This document shows positions 1 through 8,085 of a stretch of DNA of 20,314 bases, one piece after another. Source of the stretch: an uncultured Pelagibacteraceae bacterium (GTDB lineage: Bacteria; Pseudomonadota; Alphaproteobacteria; Pelagibacterales; Pelagibacteraceae). The notes under the pieces are model-generated. The model made no database searches and was not told where the DNA came from. It was given only the letters and a program-made list of their open reading frames with translations. Numbering within the stretch: the stretch's first letter is position 1; every line of letters begins with the position of its first letter. Both the position numbers and the translations under genes were made by a program. The stretch spans positions 1-20,314 of the forward strand of contig CACCWT010000012.1 of assembly GCA_902549785.1 (NCBI GenBank). Reading direction: 5' to 3'.

Positions 1-4
1 AATT

Positions 5-832
5 ATGAGTATAGAAAATATTATAAATGATGCTTGGGAAAATAGAGATCAAGTAAACCCATCATCTGAACAGTCTCTTAAAGATACAATAAATCAAGTT
101 ATCGATGATTTAGATAGTGGTAGATCGAGAGTGGCTGAGAAAATAAATGATGAGTGGGTAACTCATCAACATTTAAAAAAGGCAATCATGTTGAGTTTCA
201 GATTGTATCCTATGGAAAATTTAAATGGTCCTTACAGTAGTTGGTATGATAAATCGCATTTACTTAAAGGTAAAACAGCAGGATGGACAAAAGAAGATCA
301 TGAAAAAGCTGGTTTTAGAATGGTACCTAACTCTCCAGTAAGGAAAGGAAGTTTTGTAGGCAAAAATGCAGTTTTAATGCCATGCTACGTTAATATCGGC
401 GCATATATTGATGAAGGTACAATGATTGATACATTTGCAAGAGCAGGAAGCTGCAGCCAAATAGGAAAAAATTGTCATATCTCTGCAGGATCAGGTGTGG
501 GTGGTGTATTAGAACCTGCACAAGCACTTCCGACAATTATAGAAGATAATGTTTTTTTAGGTGCAATGTCTGAAGTTGTAGAAGGTGTAATTGTAGGAGA
601 AGGATCTGTTCTAAGTATGGGAATGTACATCGGACAATCTACAAAAATTGTTAATAGAAAAACTGGTGAAATTACTTACGGAAAAATTCCTCCTTATTCA
701 GTTGTAGTTCCAGGTTCACTTCCAGATAAAAATAATTCATCTGCGCCCTCTCTGTATTGTGCAGTAATAATCAAACAAGTTGATGAGAAAACTAGATCAA
801 AAACTTCTATTAACGATCTCTTGAGAGAATAA
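5..832 (+). CDS. dapD: 2,3,4,5-tetrahydropyridine-2,6-dicarboxylate N-succinyltransferase
   Basis: Transfers succinyl from succinyl-CoA to tetrahydrodipicolinate, the first committed step of the succinylase branch of meso-diaminopimelate/lysine synthesis in the cytoplasm. The 275-residue product has the usual family length. An N-terminal helical part carries the conserved R-L-Y-P and GWTKEDHEKAGFR-like region (about residues 65-105). A left-handed beta-helix of hexapeptide repeats follows (about 115-215), with YIDEGTMIDT, the G-S-C-S-Q-I-G turn and GGVLEP, all typical of DapD. The start ATG lies four bases from the window edge, so upstream signals are not visible. dapE follows after 5 bases on the same strand, placing consecutive pathway enzymes in one transcription unit. 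Confidence 0.97.
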   Translation: MSIENIINDAWENRDQVNPSSEQSLKDTINQVIDDLDSGRSRVAEKINDEWVTHQHLKKAIMLSFRLYPMENLNGPYSSWYDKSHLLKGKTAGWTKEDHEKAGFRMVPNSPVRKGSFVGKNAVLMPCYVNIGAYIDEGTMIDTFARAGSCSQIGKNCHISAGSGVGGVLEPAQALPTIIEDNVFLGAMSEVVEGVIVGEGSVLSMGMYIGQSTKIVNRKTGEITYGKIPPYSVVVPGSLPDKNNSSAPSLYCAVIIKQVDEKTRSKTSINDLLRE

Positions 833-837
833 TATAA

Positions 838-1995
838 ATGGCAATTATAAATGAATTACAATTAGCAAAGGAGCTAATTAGATTTCCAACTGTAACTCCT
901 AAAGATGCAGGGGTTATGAAATTTCTGGAAAGAAAGCTAAAAAAAATCGGGTTTAAAACTAAAATTCTTGAGTTTAAAGAAAAAGAAAGTGAACCTGTTA
1001 AAAACCTTTATGCAAGATTGGGAAATAAAGGTCCTAATTTTTGTTATGCAGGACATCTAGATGTTGTCCCTGCTGGAAATTTAAATGATTGGACGGTAAA
1101 CCCATTTAAACCATCAATTAAGAAAGGTCATTTAATTGGTAGAGGAGCAAATGATATGAAAAGCTCAATTGCTGCATTTGTGTCTGCTGTTAGTATTTTT
1201 ACTCAAAAAAATAGAGGGTTTAAGGGATCTGTAAGTCTTTTGATTACTGGAGACGAGGAAGGTGTTGCTATTAATGGAACTAAAAAAGTCGTTGATTACT
1301 TAAAAAAGAGAAAAGAAAAAATAGATTTTTGCTTAGTTGGAGAGCCAACAAATCCAAATAAATTAGGAGAAATGATAAAAATTGGGCGAAGAGGAAGCAT
1401 GACTGGTCGATTAACAATTACCGGTATACAAGGGCATGTAGCCTATCCTCATAGAGCAAATAACCCTTCTACAACAATTGTAAAAATACTAAATGAACTT
1501 AAAGATATAAAATTTGATAAAGGTACAAAAGATTTTCAACCTACAAACCTGGAAATTACAAAGATTAATATACATAATATGGCTGATAATGTTATTCCTG
1601 GCATTGCCTATGCTACATTTAATATAAGATTTAATAATAGGCATAATTCAAATTCAATCAAAAAAAAGATCGAAAAAATTTTGAAAAAAGTCTGCAATAA
1701 AACTAAATCAAAATATAAAATTGATTATGCTGTTTCAGGAGAGGCTTTTCTCACAAAGCCAAATCATACGACTTTTATGATACAAAAAATTATAAAAGAA
1801 ATAACTAAAATAAAACCAAAACTGTCAACAACTGGGGGTACCTCAGATGCTAGATTTATAAGAAAAATCGCCCCGTGTTTAGAATTTGGCTTAGTTGGAA
1901 AAACAATGCATAAAGTTGATGAAGCAGTTTCATTGACTGATTTGAAAAAATTAAGCTTAATTTATTTAAATATTTTAAAACATTATTTTAAGTGA
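838..1995 (+). CDS. dapE: succinyl-diaminopimelate desuccinylase
   Basis: Zinc-dependent M20-family amidase that removes succinate from N-succinyl-LL-diaminopimelate, giving LL-diaminopimelate for lysine and peptidoglycan. The 385-residue protein shows the M20 metal and catalytic residues in order: AGHLDVVP (His73, Asp75), GRGANDMK (bridging Asp106), TGDEEG (catalytic Glu140 and metal ligand Glu141), LVGEPT (Glu169), and a late His in the GKTMHKVDE segment. The lid/dimerisation domain lies between (about residues 180-295), beginning with the IGRRGSM and GHVAYPH signatures. It follows dapD by 5 bases. Its TGA stop overlaps the GTG start of the next gene by 4 bases (GTGA), suggesting translational coupling. 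Confidence 0.96.
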   Translation: MAIINELQLAKELIRFPTVTPKDAGVMKFLERKLKKIGFKTKILEFKEKESEPVKNLYARLGNKGPNFCYAGHLDVVPAGNLNDWTVNPFKPSIKKGHLIGRGANDMKSSIAAFVSAVSIFTQKNRGFKGSVSLLITGDEEGVAINGTKKVVDYLKKRKEKIDFCLVGEPTNPNKLGEMIKIGRRGSMTGRLTITGIQGHVAYPHRANNPSTTIVKILNELKDIKFDKGTKDFQPTNLEITKINIHNMADNVIPGIAYATFNIRFNNRHNSNSIKKKIEKILKKVCNKTKSKYKIDYAVSGEAFLTKPNHTTFMIQKIIKEITKIKPKLSTTGGTSDARFIRKIAPCLEFGLVGKTMHKVDEAVSLTDLKKLSLIYLNILKHYFK

Positions 1996-2921
1996 AGACT
2001 GGCCTTATAATATCAGATACCTATAAAAATCATGATACTGGAGATGGTCATCCAGAAAAAATTGATAGGGTTACTGCGGTAATTGAGAATTTTAAAAAAA
2101 TGGATGACAAAAATCTTATATGGAAAAAACCAGCAAAATTTAATTTATCCCTTATCAATAAAACTCATTCAGAAGAATATGTTAATCAAGTAGAAAAGTC
2201 ATTTCCTAAAAAAGGTTTAGTATTTTTAGACGGAGATACAATCATTTCACCTGGAAGCAAAGATGCAACAAAAGATGCAGTAGGCTCAATAATTGCAGCA
2301 ATAGATGGAGTAGAAAATAAAGAATTTAATAATGCATTTTGTGCTGTCAGACCACCTGGTCATCATGCTGAAAAAGATAAAGCTATGGGATTTTGTATTT
2401 ATAATAATATAGCTGTTGGTGCTAATTATTTAATTGAAAAATATAAATACAATAAAATTGCTATAATTGATTTCGATGTTCACCATGGGAATGGAACACA
2501 AGATATTTTCTACGATAACGAAAAAGTTTTATATATTTCAACTCACCAATTTCCATACTACCCAGGTTCAGGGTCAGAAAAAGAAAAGGGAAATTTTGAT
2601 AATGTGTTAAATATTCCATTAAAAGCTGGGACAACCTCTGAAGAATATTTAAATGCCTACGAAATAGTTTTAAATAAGTTAAAGGCATTTAAACCAGAAT
2701 TTCTGTTGTTTTCTGCAGGTTTCGATGCACATATTGATGATCCTTTAGCGCAACTTATGTTAAGTTCAGAAGATTTTTACAAAATTACTAAAAGAACATT
2801 AGAGTGTTCCAGGTCTCTTTGTAAAGGTAGAGTAGTTTCAATTCTTGAAGGTGGCTACGATTTAAGAGCACTACAAAACAGTACTAAACGACATGTTGAT
2901 GCATTAATAGAATTTAATTGA
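1992..2921 (+). CDS. histone-deacetylase-family zinc amidohydrolase (AcuC/HdaH-like)
   Basis: A member of the arginase/deacetylase superfamily, with 309 residues. Family signatures in order are HPEKIDR (20-26), RPPGHHAE with the paired active-site histidines 123-124, the zinc ligands Asp161 and His163 in DFDVHHGNGT, the third zinc ligand Asp244 in SAGFDAH, and the C-terminal EGGYD with the tyrosine that polarises the substrate carbonyl. All catalytic residues look intact, so it should be active. The family includes acetyl-lysine deacetylases, acetylpolyamine amidohydrolases and acetoin-utilisation proteins, and the true substrate cannot be read from sequence. The GTG start is supported by the conserved N-terminal strand and the HPE motif; the first in-frame ATG (residue 36) would remove both. 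It overlaps dapE by 4 bases. The SET gene follows after 31 bases. Confidence 0.93.
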   Translation: MKTGLIISDTYKNHDTGDGHPEKIDRVTAVIENFKKMDDKNLIWKKPAKFNLSLINKTHSEEYVNQVEKSFPKKGLVFLDGDTIISPGSKDATKDAVGSIIAAIDGVENKEFNNAFCAVRPPGHHAEKDKAMGFCIYNNIAVGANYLIEKYKYNKIAIIDFDVHHGNGTQDIFYDNEKVLYISTHQFPYYPGSGSEKEKGNFDNVLNIPLKAGTTSEEYLNAYEIVLNKLKAFKPEFLLFSAGFDAHIDDPLAQLMLSSEDFYKITKRTLECSRSLCKGRVVSILEGGYDLRALQNSTKRHVDALIEFN

Positions 2922-2952
2922 TAAATTTTTTCTAAATATTAATTAAAGAAAT

Positions 2953-3426
2953 ATGAAACCATACAAAATTAAAAAGTCAGATATAGATAAAAAAGGTAAA
3001 GGACTTTACGCTACACGGGATATAAAAGAGGGTGAGAAAATAATAGATTATATTGGTAAATTAATTACAAAGAAACAAACAGAAGAGTCCGATAAATACG
3101 ATAATAGTAAACCAATATATTTATTTACTGTAAATAAAAAATATGATCTTGATGGAGACTTTCCATGGAATACAGCCGGACTAATAAATCATTCATGTGA
3201 AAATAATTGCGATTATGATGGTAAAGGGCTTAAGATATGGGTTAAAGCAATTAAAGATATAAAAAAAGGTGAGGAACTGACTTGTGACTATGGTTTTGGC
3301 TATGATAAAGATTACAAGCAATTTCCTTGTAAGTGCAAATCAAAAAATTGTTGTGGCTATATTGTAAGAGCAGAATCAAGGTGGAGAATAAATAAAAAAT
3401 TCTCAATGGGTAATAGGAAAAATTAG
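2953..3426 (+). CDS. SET-domain protein-lysine methyltransferase-like protein
   Basis: A 157-residue protein that is almost entirely one SET domain, the fold of S-adenosylmethionine-dependent protein-lysine methyltransferases. It starts with the GKGLYA strand (residues 15-20). The SAM/pseudoknot motif is NHSCENNC (79-86), and GEELTCDYG (107-114) carries the conserved tyrosine. A post-SET-like cysteine cluster follows, with Cys126, Cys128, Cys133 and Cys134, which in eukaryotic relatives binds zinc together with the Cys of NHSC. No other domain is present. It is probably read with the deacetylase-family gene 31 bases upstream. Its stop overlaps the stop of convergent truA by 4 bases. The substrate is unknown; bacterial SET proteins are sparsely studied, so methylation of a ribosomal or nucleoid protein is only a guess. 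Confidence 0.88.
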   Translation: MKPYKIKKSDIDKKGKGLYATRDIKEGEKIIDYIGKLITKKQTEESDKYDNSKPIYLFTVNKKYDLDGDFPWNTAGLINHSCENNCDYDGKGLKIWVKAIKDIKKGEELTCDYGFGYDKDYKQFPCKCKSKNCCGYIVRAESRWRINKKFSMGNRKN

Positions 3427-4163
3427 TATAAAACTTTTTTTAAAAATAATCCTTCTGGCGGTGCTGGCGGTGCGCATAAATTTCTATTTTTTGATTTAAT
3501 TACACTTGCAAATTTTTTTAATGTCCACTTTTTTTCACCAATATATTTTAAACAACCAACCATTGATCTAACTTGTTGTTTTAAAAATGATTGAGATCTA
3601 AACTCTAATTCAATTTTATTTTTTGTCTTTTTAATTTTAACTGATTTAATTGATCTCATTGGGCTCTTTGCATTACATCCAGATGCTCTAAAAGTTGAAA
3701 AATCATGAGTTCCGATTAACTTTTTTGTTGCTTTTTTCATTATCTCTAATTCAAGATTTTTAATAACAAACCATCCTCGTTTATTTTGAAGGATCGGTTT
3801 ACTTAACTGATTGAAAATAACATATTTATAAACTCTTTCTTTTGCAGAAAAACGTGCATGAAATTTCATATTTTTTCTTTTTATTTTTATAATGGCTATT
3901 TCGTATTTATTTAAAAAATAATTAATTGATTTTAAAAATTTATTTAAATTTTGGATTTTTTCAGTGACATCAAAATGTGCAGATTGCTCAATTGCATGTA
4001 CACCAGTATCTGTTCTTCCTGAGCCAATAAGTGTAATTTTTTCATTTAAAAGATATGAAATTTTTTTTTGAATTAATCCTTGTATAGTTTTGCCTTTTGT
4101 TTGCACCTGCCAACCTATGAAAGAAGAACCAACATATTCTATTAAAATTTGATATCTGAACAT
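3423..4163 (-). CDS. truA: tRNA pseudouridine(38-40) synthase
   Basis: Isomerises uridines 38-40 in the anticodon arm of many tRNAs. The 246-residue protein has the usual TruA length. The catalytic aspartate is Asp52 in SGRTDTGVHA. The N-terminal YVGSSFIGWQVQ and TIQGLIQ segments, the FHARFSAKERVYKY motif, GTHDFSTF and the FLKQQVRSMVG segment are all family signatures. The C-terminus ends in the usual PPEGL-(hydrophobic) strand, preceded here by an exact Ala-Pro-Pro duplication from a 9-base tandem repeat. It is the last gene of the minus-strand run def-fmt-truA and starts 2 bases after the fmt stop, implying coupled translation. Its stop overlaps that of the SET gene. Confidence 0.97.
   Translation of the reverse strand: MFRYQILIEYVGSSFIGWQVQTKGKTIQGLIQKKISYLLNEKITLIGSGRTDTGVHAIEQSAHFDVTEKIQNLNKFLKSINYFLNKYEIAIIKIKRKNMKFHARFSAKERVYKYVIFNQLSKPILQNKRGWFVIKNLELEIMKKATKKLIGTHDFSTFRASGCNAKSPMRSIKSVKIKKTKNKIELEFRSQSFLKQQVRSMVGCLKYIGEKKWTLKKFASVIKSKNRNLCAPPAPPEGLFLKKVLY
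3455..3472. repeat. perfect 9-base tandem duplication inside truA
   Basis: CTGGCGGTG occurs twice in direct tandem (3455-3463 and 3464-3472). In the truA frame it encodes Ala-Pro-Pro twice, just before the conserved EGL end of the protein. The reading frame is kept. It is also a conspicuously GC-rich patch for this sequence. Confidence 0.9.
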
Positions 4164-4165
4164 AT

Positions 4166-5086
4166 TTAATTCAAATCAGTACCTTTAGTAATTTGGCTAC
4201 CACGCAGAAATTCCTTAGCTTTTTGAGCAGTTTTACCTTGTCTTTGTATCTCAATGATCTTTATTGAATGTTGACCACAACCAATGTCAAAATTATCTGA
4301 TAAGACATATCCTGATTTTCCACTTAAAATTGATTTTTCTGCTTTATGTATCTTATATCTTTCACCTTTAAATTCAAACCAACCTCCTGGGTTAGGATAT
4401 AAACCATTAATTTTTCCTATGATCTTTAAATTACTGTCCTCCCAATTTATTTTTCCTTCTTCTTTTTTAATTTTTTTTGCATATGTAGATTTACTATGAT
4501 CTTGCTTTTTAAAAGATGCTTTATCATCCAATATATCATCGATATTATGAAGAATTTTTTCAGATGCTAAATTACTTAATCTTTTAGCCAGATCCTCACT
4601 ATTTTCATTTTCTAAAATATTTATAGAATATTGATTACAGACAGGACCAGAGTCTAAACCCTCATCAATTTTCATAATAGAAATGCCTGTTGATGTTTCA
4701 TTGTTCATAATTGCTCTTTGAATAGGAGCTGCACCTCTTAATTTTGGTAAAAGTGAATAATGAATATTTATCCATCCTTTTTTTGGAATTTCTAAAATAT
4801 CTTTTTTAAGAATCTGCCCATAAGCGACAACGATACCTAAACTTATATTTAGATTTTCAAGAAAATTTTTTTCTTCAATATTATCTAATACAATTGGAGT
4901 TCTAACGGGTATATTTAATATTTCAGCCATTATATGAACAGGTGACTTATTTAATCTGTGACCTCTATTTGATGCTACAGGTGGTTGAGTGTAAACAACC
5001 TCAATATCAAAACCATTTTGATACAATGATTTGAGTATTTGCCCAGAAATGATGGGGGTACCCATAAAAGCAATTTTTTTGCTCAT
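4166..5086 (-). CDS. fmt: methionyl-tRNA formyltransferase
   Basis: Formylates initiator Met-tRNA using 10-formyltetrahydrofolate. The 306-residue protein has the Rossmann formyltransferase domain (about 1-190) starting IAFMGTP. The catalytic triad aligns as Asn107 and His109 in NIHYSLLPKLRGAAPIQ and Asp145 in DEGLDSGP. A C-terminal OB-like tRNA-binding domain follows (about 205-306), with the GLYPNPGGW motif. The residue after His109 is Tyr, where Ala is common. The gene overlaps def by one base (TAATG) and truA follows after 2 bases. def downstream in the pathway removes the formyl group this enzyme adds, so the pairing is functional as well as positional. Confidence 0.97.
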   Translation of the reverse strand: MSKKIAFMGTPIISGQILKSLYQNGFDIEVVYTQPPVASNRGHRLNKSPVHIMAEILNIPVRTPIVLDNIEEKNFLENLNISLGIVVAYGQILKKDILEIPKKGWINIHYSLLPKLRGAAPIQRAIMNNETSTGISIMKIDEGLDSGPVCNQYSINILENENSEDLAKRLSNLASEKILHNIDDILDDKASFKKQDHSKSTYAKKIKKEEGKINWEDSNLKIIGKINGLYPNPGGWFEFKGERYKIHKAEKSILSGKSGYVLSDNFDIGCGQHSIKIIEIQRQGKTAQKAKEFLRGSQITKGTDLN

Positions 5087-5607
5087 TAAACAATAATTCT
5101 ATCAGGATGATTTTTTCTTTTTGATAATTTTTTAACAATCATTGTTTTTTTTAATTTTGATAGGTGGTCTATAAATAAAATTCCTTCAAGATGATCCATT
5201 TCGTGTTGTATACAAGTTGCAAGGAGCCCATTAGCTTCTAAAAATTTATTTTCTCCATTATAATCTAAATATTCAACCTCACAATATTTAGGTCTATCAA
5301 CTTCCGCGAAATAATCTGGGACGGATAAACATCCCTCTTCATATGTTGTTTTTTCTTTATCTTTATTTTTAATTATTGGATTAACAAAATACATTGGATT
5401 TTTCTTCCCATCTTTTGAAATATCCATTACTATAATTCTTTTAGGAATACCAATTTGAATTGCTGCTAATCCAATACCATTAGCTGCATACATTGTTTCC
5501 AACATGTCATCCATTAACTTTCTTTCTTCATTACCCACTGATTGCACTGGTTTTGAGACTTGTCTTAAAATCTCATTAGGTTCAGTTATAATGGTTTTTA
5601 TTGTCAT
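5086..5607 (-). CDS. def: peptide deformylase
   Basis: Metalloenzyme that removes the N-formyl group from nascent proteins as they leave the ribosome. The 173-residue product is of normal length and carries the three deformylase motifs: GIGLAAIQIG (residues 44-53), EEGCLSVP with metal ligand Cys93, and QHEMDH with ligands His135 and His139 and catalytic Glu136. It is followed immediately by fmt with a one-base TAATG overlap. Upstream on the same strand, 16 bases away, is the gene for a large exported protein of unknown function, so def may be transcribed from the promoter of that gene. Confidence 0.98.
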   Translation of the reverse strand: MTIKTIITEPNEILRQVSKPVQSVGNEERKLMDDMLETMYAANGIGLAAIQIGIPKRIIVMDISKDGKKNPMYFVNPIIKNKDKEKTTYEEGCLSVPDYFAEVDRPKYCEVEYLDYNGENKFLEANGLLATCIQHEMDHLEGILFIDHLSKLKKTMIVKKLSKRKNHPDRIIV

Positions 5608-5623
5608 AATTGATTGGGGTATT

Positions 5624-7360
5624 TTAAACTTTTAGTGGAAGAATTTCCAACAATAGTTCGTTTCTCAAGCTAATTAATTTTGTTCTATTCATAATTTCAA
5701 TTACAAAATTTAGTGACTCACTGTTTAATTCATTCAATTCTTTTTCACCAATAATCTCAACTAATTTTAATAGTATCATGCCAGATTCCTTATTCTCAAT
5801 CATTTTGTCAATTTCTGAATTTAATTCAGATTTGTATTGAGAAAGTTCATCAATTTGATCTATTTGAATTCCATCTGATCTCAATGATTGTAGTAATACA
5901 ACATCTTTAAAGTTGAAAGAGTAATTTTTATCTTTTTTCATCTTTGATAACAAATTGTCAGTTAATTTTTGTGTTTTAGGTAAGCTTTGCTTATTCAAAA
6001 AATAATTTAATACCTTTGATTGATGAAAAACTTCATTATTAAACTTAATTTTATTTTTTCTTTTTTCTTCAGTAATTAAATTAGTTTGGTAGAAGTCAGA
6101 AAACTTTAAAGGAATTTCTTTTTTATCCATTTTTTTTAACAACTTAGATAATTCATCGTCAAATGATTTTTTAAAATTTGATTTTTCAAAGGAATTATTC
6201 AATTTTGATAATAATGAAAGTTTATTTTCAAGATTATCTGTTAGTAAAAACCTCTGATACATCAGAGCTCTTCCTTCATAATCTGGTAAGTTTTTTAATG
6301 TGTCTTCATAATTAATAAGGTCATCAATCTCAAATTGGAATTTTTTGTACAAATTCAATAGATCTTTTTCATCAAAAATACCTTCACTGGTTGCTTTCTC
6401 TAGAAACCTAACCTGATCAATATCACTGAGATTTAAATCATTTAAATTTTTAAGCAAATTCGAGTTAGACAAATATTTCCAAATAAATTCATCAGACTCT
6501 ACGGATGGATAATATAAAAAATTCTTATCTGTCTTGTGTGATAGGTGAAAATAAAGAACATTTTCATCAGACAATATAAAGTTATTATCCTCATATCCCA
6601 TCAATACTTCAAACTTTTTAACAAAAAAGTCATCTAAAGATTCTAACTCAGTGTTAAGATCAAACAACAACTGAGCCTCATCATTTTTATTCTGAGTTAT
6701 TAAACAATAAATTTTGAAATATGTTAAGTATTCATCAGTTATTAAACTTAAACTATCAATAGCAGAACATGAATTTTCTATTTTGTTTAATGACAAGTAA
6801 TAATCAGCTACGTGTTTTATGAGTCTTTCTTTATTTTTTATTGATGAATTTTTTTGAATAAATTCTTCAACTAAGTCAAAATCTTTTTTTTTAATTAGAT
6901 GGTCAAGTGTAAAATTTTCAAATTCATTTAATGAAAAATTTTGGTTTGGAACATAAGAGTTTGTTAACAATGCTACATCCATTAACCTTTCAGAGAAACT
7001 TGATAAATTTTTAGACTGTATTTTTTCTAGTAACTTTTTAATTTTTATTCCATCTGTTTTTGACCACATGTCTAGGTTTAAATCATTGTCATCAGGGTCA
7101 AATAAACCAGCCAATAAAATATTAGAATTATCTAAATTTTGATCTACTACAATATTCTCATCAGAAAGCTTTACTTTAACGCTCTCAAGCTGGTCTATAT
7201 TAATAGATGTGTCTTCATCATTTTTTGACACTGTATTTTTAATCTCTTTATTTTCTATTTCTGACCATATTTCTTTAACTTCCTGTGCCTGGGCAGATAG
7301 AATAAACAAAAAAAAAGAAGCAGAAATTAAAAACTTATTTAATTGTTTTGAAATTTTCAT
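5624..7360 (-). CDS. exported helical protein of unknown function
   Basis: I do not recognise a named family. The 578-residue product begins with a clear Sec signal peptide: Lys-rich start, hydrophobic core FLISASFFLFILS and cleavage site AQA-QE at about residue 25. The mature part is rich in Leu, Lys, Asp, Glu and Asn, has no further membrane segment, and looks almost wholly alpha-helical. Short helix pairs with spaced leucines resemble a TPR/solenoid-like repeat protein, but I see no clean consensus. A periplasmic location is inferred. ATG at 7360 is preferred to an in-frame TTG at 7378, which would put six extra residues ahead of a normal signal peptide. The start lies inside the end of the preceding 60-residue gene (26-base overlap), and def follows after 16 bases. 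It may act in envelope assembly, but nothing in the sequence proves this. Confidence 0.8.
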   Translation of the reverse strand: MKISKQLNKFLISASFFLFILSAQAQEVKEIWSEIENKEIKNTVSKNDEDTSINIDQLESVKVKLSDENIVVDQNLDNSNILLAGLFDPDDNDLNLDMWSKTDGIKIKKLLEKIQSKNLSSFSERLMDVALLTNSYVPNQNFSLNEFENFTLDHLIKKKDFDLVEEFIQKNSSIKNKERLIKHVADYYLSLNKIENSCSAIDSLSLITDEYLTYFKIYCLITQNKNDEAQLLFDLNTELESLDDFFVKKFEVLMGYEDNNFILSDENVLYFHLSHKTDKNFLYYPSVESDEFIWKYLSNSNLLKNLNDLNLSDIDQVRFLEKATSEGIFDEKDLLNLYKKFQFEIDDLINYEDTLKNLPDYEGRALMYQRFLLTDNLENKLSLLSKLNNSFEKSNFKKSFDDELSKLLKKMDKKEIPLKFSDFYQTNLITEEKRKNKIKFNNEVFHQSKVLNYFLNKQSLPKTQKLTDNLLSKMKKDKNYSFNFKDVVLLQSLRSDGIQIDQIDELSQYKSELNSEIDKMIENKESGMILLKLVEIIGEKELNELNSESLNFVIEIMNRTKLISLRNELLLEILPLKV

Positions 7361-7517
7361 TTGGTAAAATTTTTTCAATTTGTTTATCTGGGGCAGGCAA
7401 ATTAATCTGGTTAATCACAATAATGCCAAATACAATTATGAAAATAGCTATTATAATTTTTAAAATTGTCCCTAAGCTAAAAATTTTGTCTTTACTTGTA
7501 TTTTTTGTAAATTGCAT
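7335..7517 (-). CDS. small single-pass membrane protein of unknown function
   Basis: A 60-residue reading frame from ATG at 7517 to TAA at 7335. It has a polar, Lys-rich N-terminus (about 1-17), one strongly hydrophobic segment (about 18-35, IIIAIFIIVFGIIVI), and a charged tail containing LPAPDKQIEKILPNENF. By the positive-inside rule the N-terminus is cytoplasmic and the tail periplasmic. This is the product expected of a real small membrane gene rather than a chance frame, and it sits where one is needed, between the divergent aroK start and the exported-protein gene. It overlaps the latter by 26 bases in another frame, suggesting coupling and perhaps a functional pair. Longer in-frame starts upstream would run into aroK and are unlikely. 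Family unknown. Confidence 0.6.
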   Translation of the reverse strand: MQFTKNTSKDKIFSLGTILKIIIAIFIIVFGIIVINQINLPAPDKQIEKILPNENFKTIK

Positions 7518-7533
7518 ATAATTTAATAATTTC

Positions 7534-7561
7534 AAAATAAGACATATTTGTGTTTTTTCAA
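7534..7561 (-). promoter_or_regulatory. possible sigma-70-like promoter for the leftward operon
   Basis: On the minus strand a TTGAAA hexamer (7561-7556), a 16-base spacer and TATTTT (7539-7534) lie upstream of the ATG at 7517, inside the 55-base gap between the divergent 60-residue gene and aroK. Spacing and match are acceptable, but the region is so AT-rich that chance matches are common. Confidence 0.3.
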
Positions 7562-7572
7562 TATAGAAACTC

Positions 7573-8085
7573 ATGAAATCAAATAAAAATATTGTATTAA
7601 TTGGAATGATGGGATCTGGAAAATCATCAATTGGCAAAATTTTATCAAAAAAATTAAACTTAACATTTATTGATATTGATCAAAAAATTGAAGAAACCGA
7701 GGATTCTAAAATATCTGAAATTTTTAATAAATTTGGAGAGAATTATTTTCGTAAAATTGAAGAAAAAATATCTTTAAAATTTCTTAGTTCAGAAAATTCT
7801 GTAATATCTTTAGGTGGAGGAGGTTTTATAAATTCCTCAATAAGGAAAATGTGTAAGAAAAATTGTTTATCTTTTTGGTTAGATTGGAAAAATGAAACAA
7901 TAATAAAAAGAATATATAAGAGTAAGAAAAGACCATTAGCAATTAAACTTACCAAGAGTCAAATTAACGATTTAATCAAAGAAAGATCAAAATTCTATAG
8001 GTTGTCGAGTCACAGAATTAATTGTGATAAATTAGACAAAGCTGAAATTATAAATAAAATATTAGATATTTATGAATACAAATAA
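7573..8085 (+). CDS. aroK: shikimate kinase
   Basis: Phosphorylates shikimate at the 3-hydroxyl with ATP, the fifth step of the common aromatic pathway. The 170-residue NMP-kinase-fold protein has Walker A GMMGSGKS (11-18), the shikimate-binding FIDIDQ with Asp34 and Asp36, GENYFRKIE with Arg60, the glycine run GGGG (81-84) and the lid region around KKRPLA (Arg120). No Shine-Dalgarno sequence is evident before the ATG. The gene is divergent from the 60-residue membrane-protein gene, with 55 bases between the starts. It overlaps aroB by 14 bases in another frame, so the two enzymes are almost certainly cotranscribed. Confidence 0.97.
   Translation: MKSNKNIVLIGMMGSGKSSIGKILSKKLNLTFIDIDQKIEETEDSKISEIFNKFGENYFRKIEEKISLKFLSSENSVISLGGGGFINSSIRKMCKKNCLSFWLDWKNETIIKRIYKSKKRPLAIKLTKSQINDLIKERSKFYRLSSHRINCDKLDKAEIINKILDIYEYK

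Noticed and set aside
2461..2688. 75-residue minus-strand frame
   Set aside because: Antisense to the catalytic core of the deacetylase-family gene; no domain or initiation signal.
3451..3475. GC-rich patch near the truA stop as an intrinsic terminator stem
   Set aside because: It is a direct tandem repeat, not an inverted one, and cannot fold on itself.
4284..4499. 71-residue plus-strand frame
   Set aside because: Antisense to the C-terminal domain of fmt.
7361..7378. TTG at 7378 as start of the exported protein
   Set aside because: It adds six residues before a normal signal peptide and deepens the overlap with the upstream gene; ATG at 7360 gives a standard signal sequence.
7518..7637. 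Extension of the 60-residue membrane protein to a 100-residue frame starting inside aroK
   Set aside because: The added part is antisense to the aroK Walker A region and has no protein-like features; the ATG at 7517 gives a sensible small membrane protein.
7743..7955. 70-residue minus-strand frame with hydrophobic stretch
   Set aside because: Antisense to aroK; the hydrophobicity comes from reading Lys/Asn-rich codons on the other strand.
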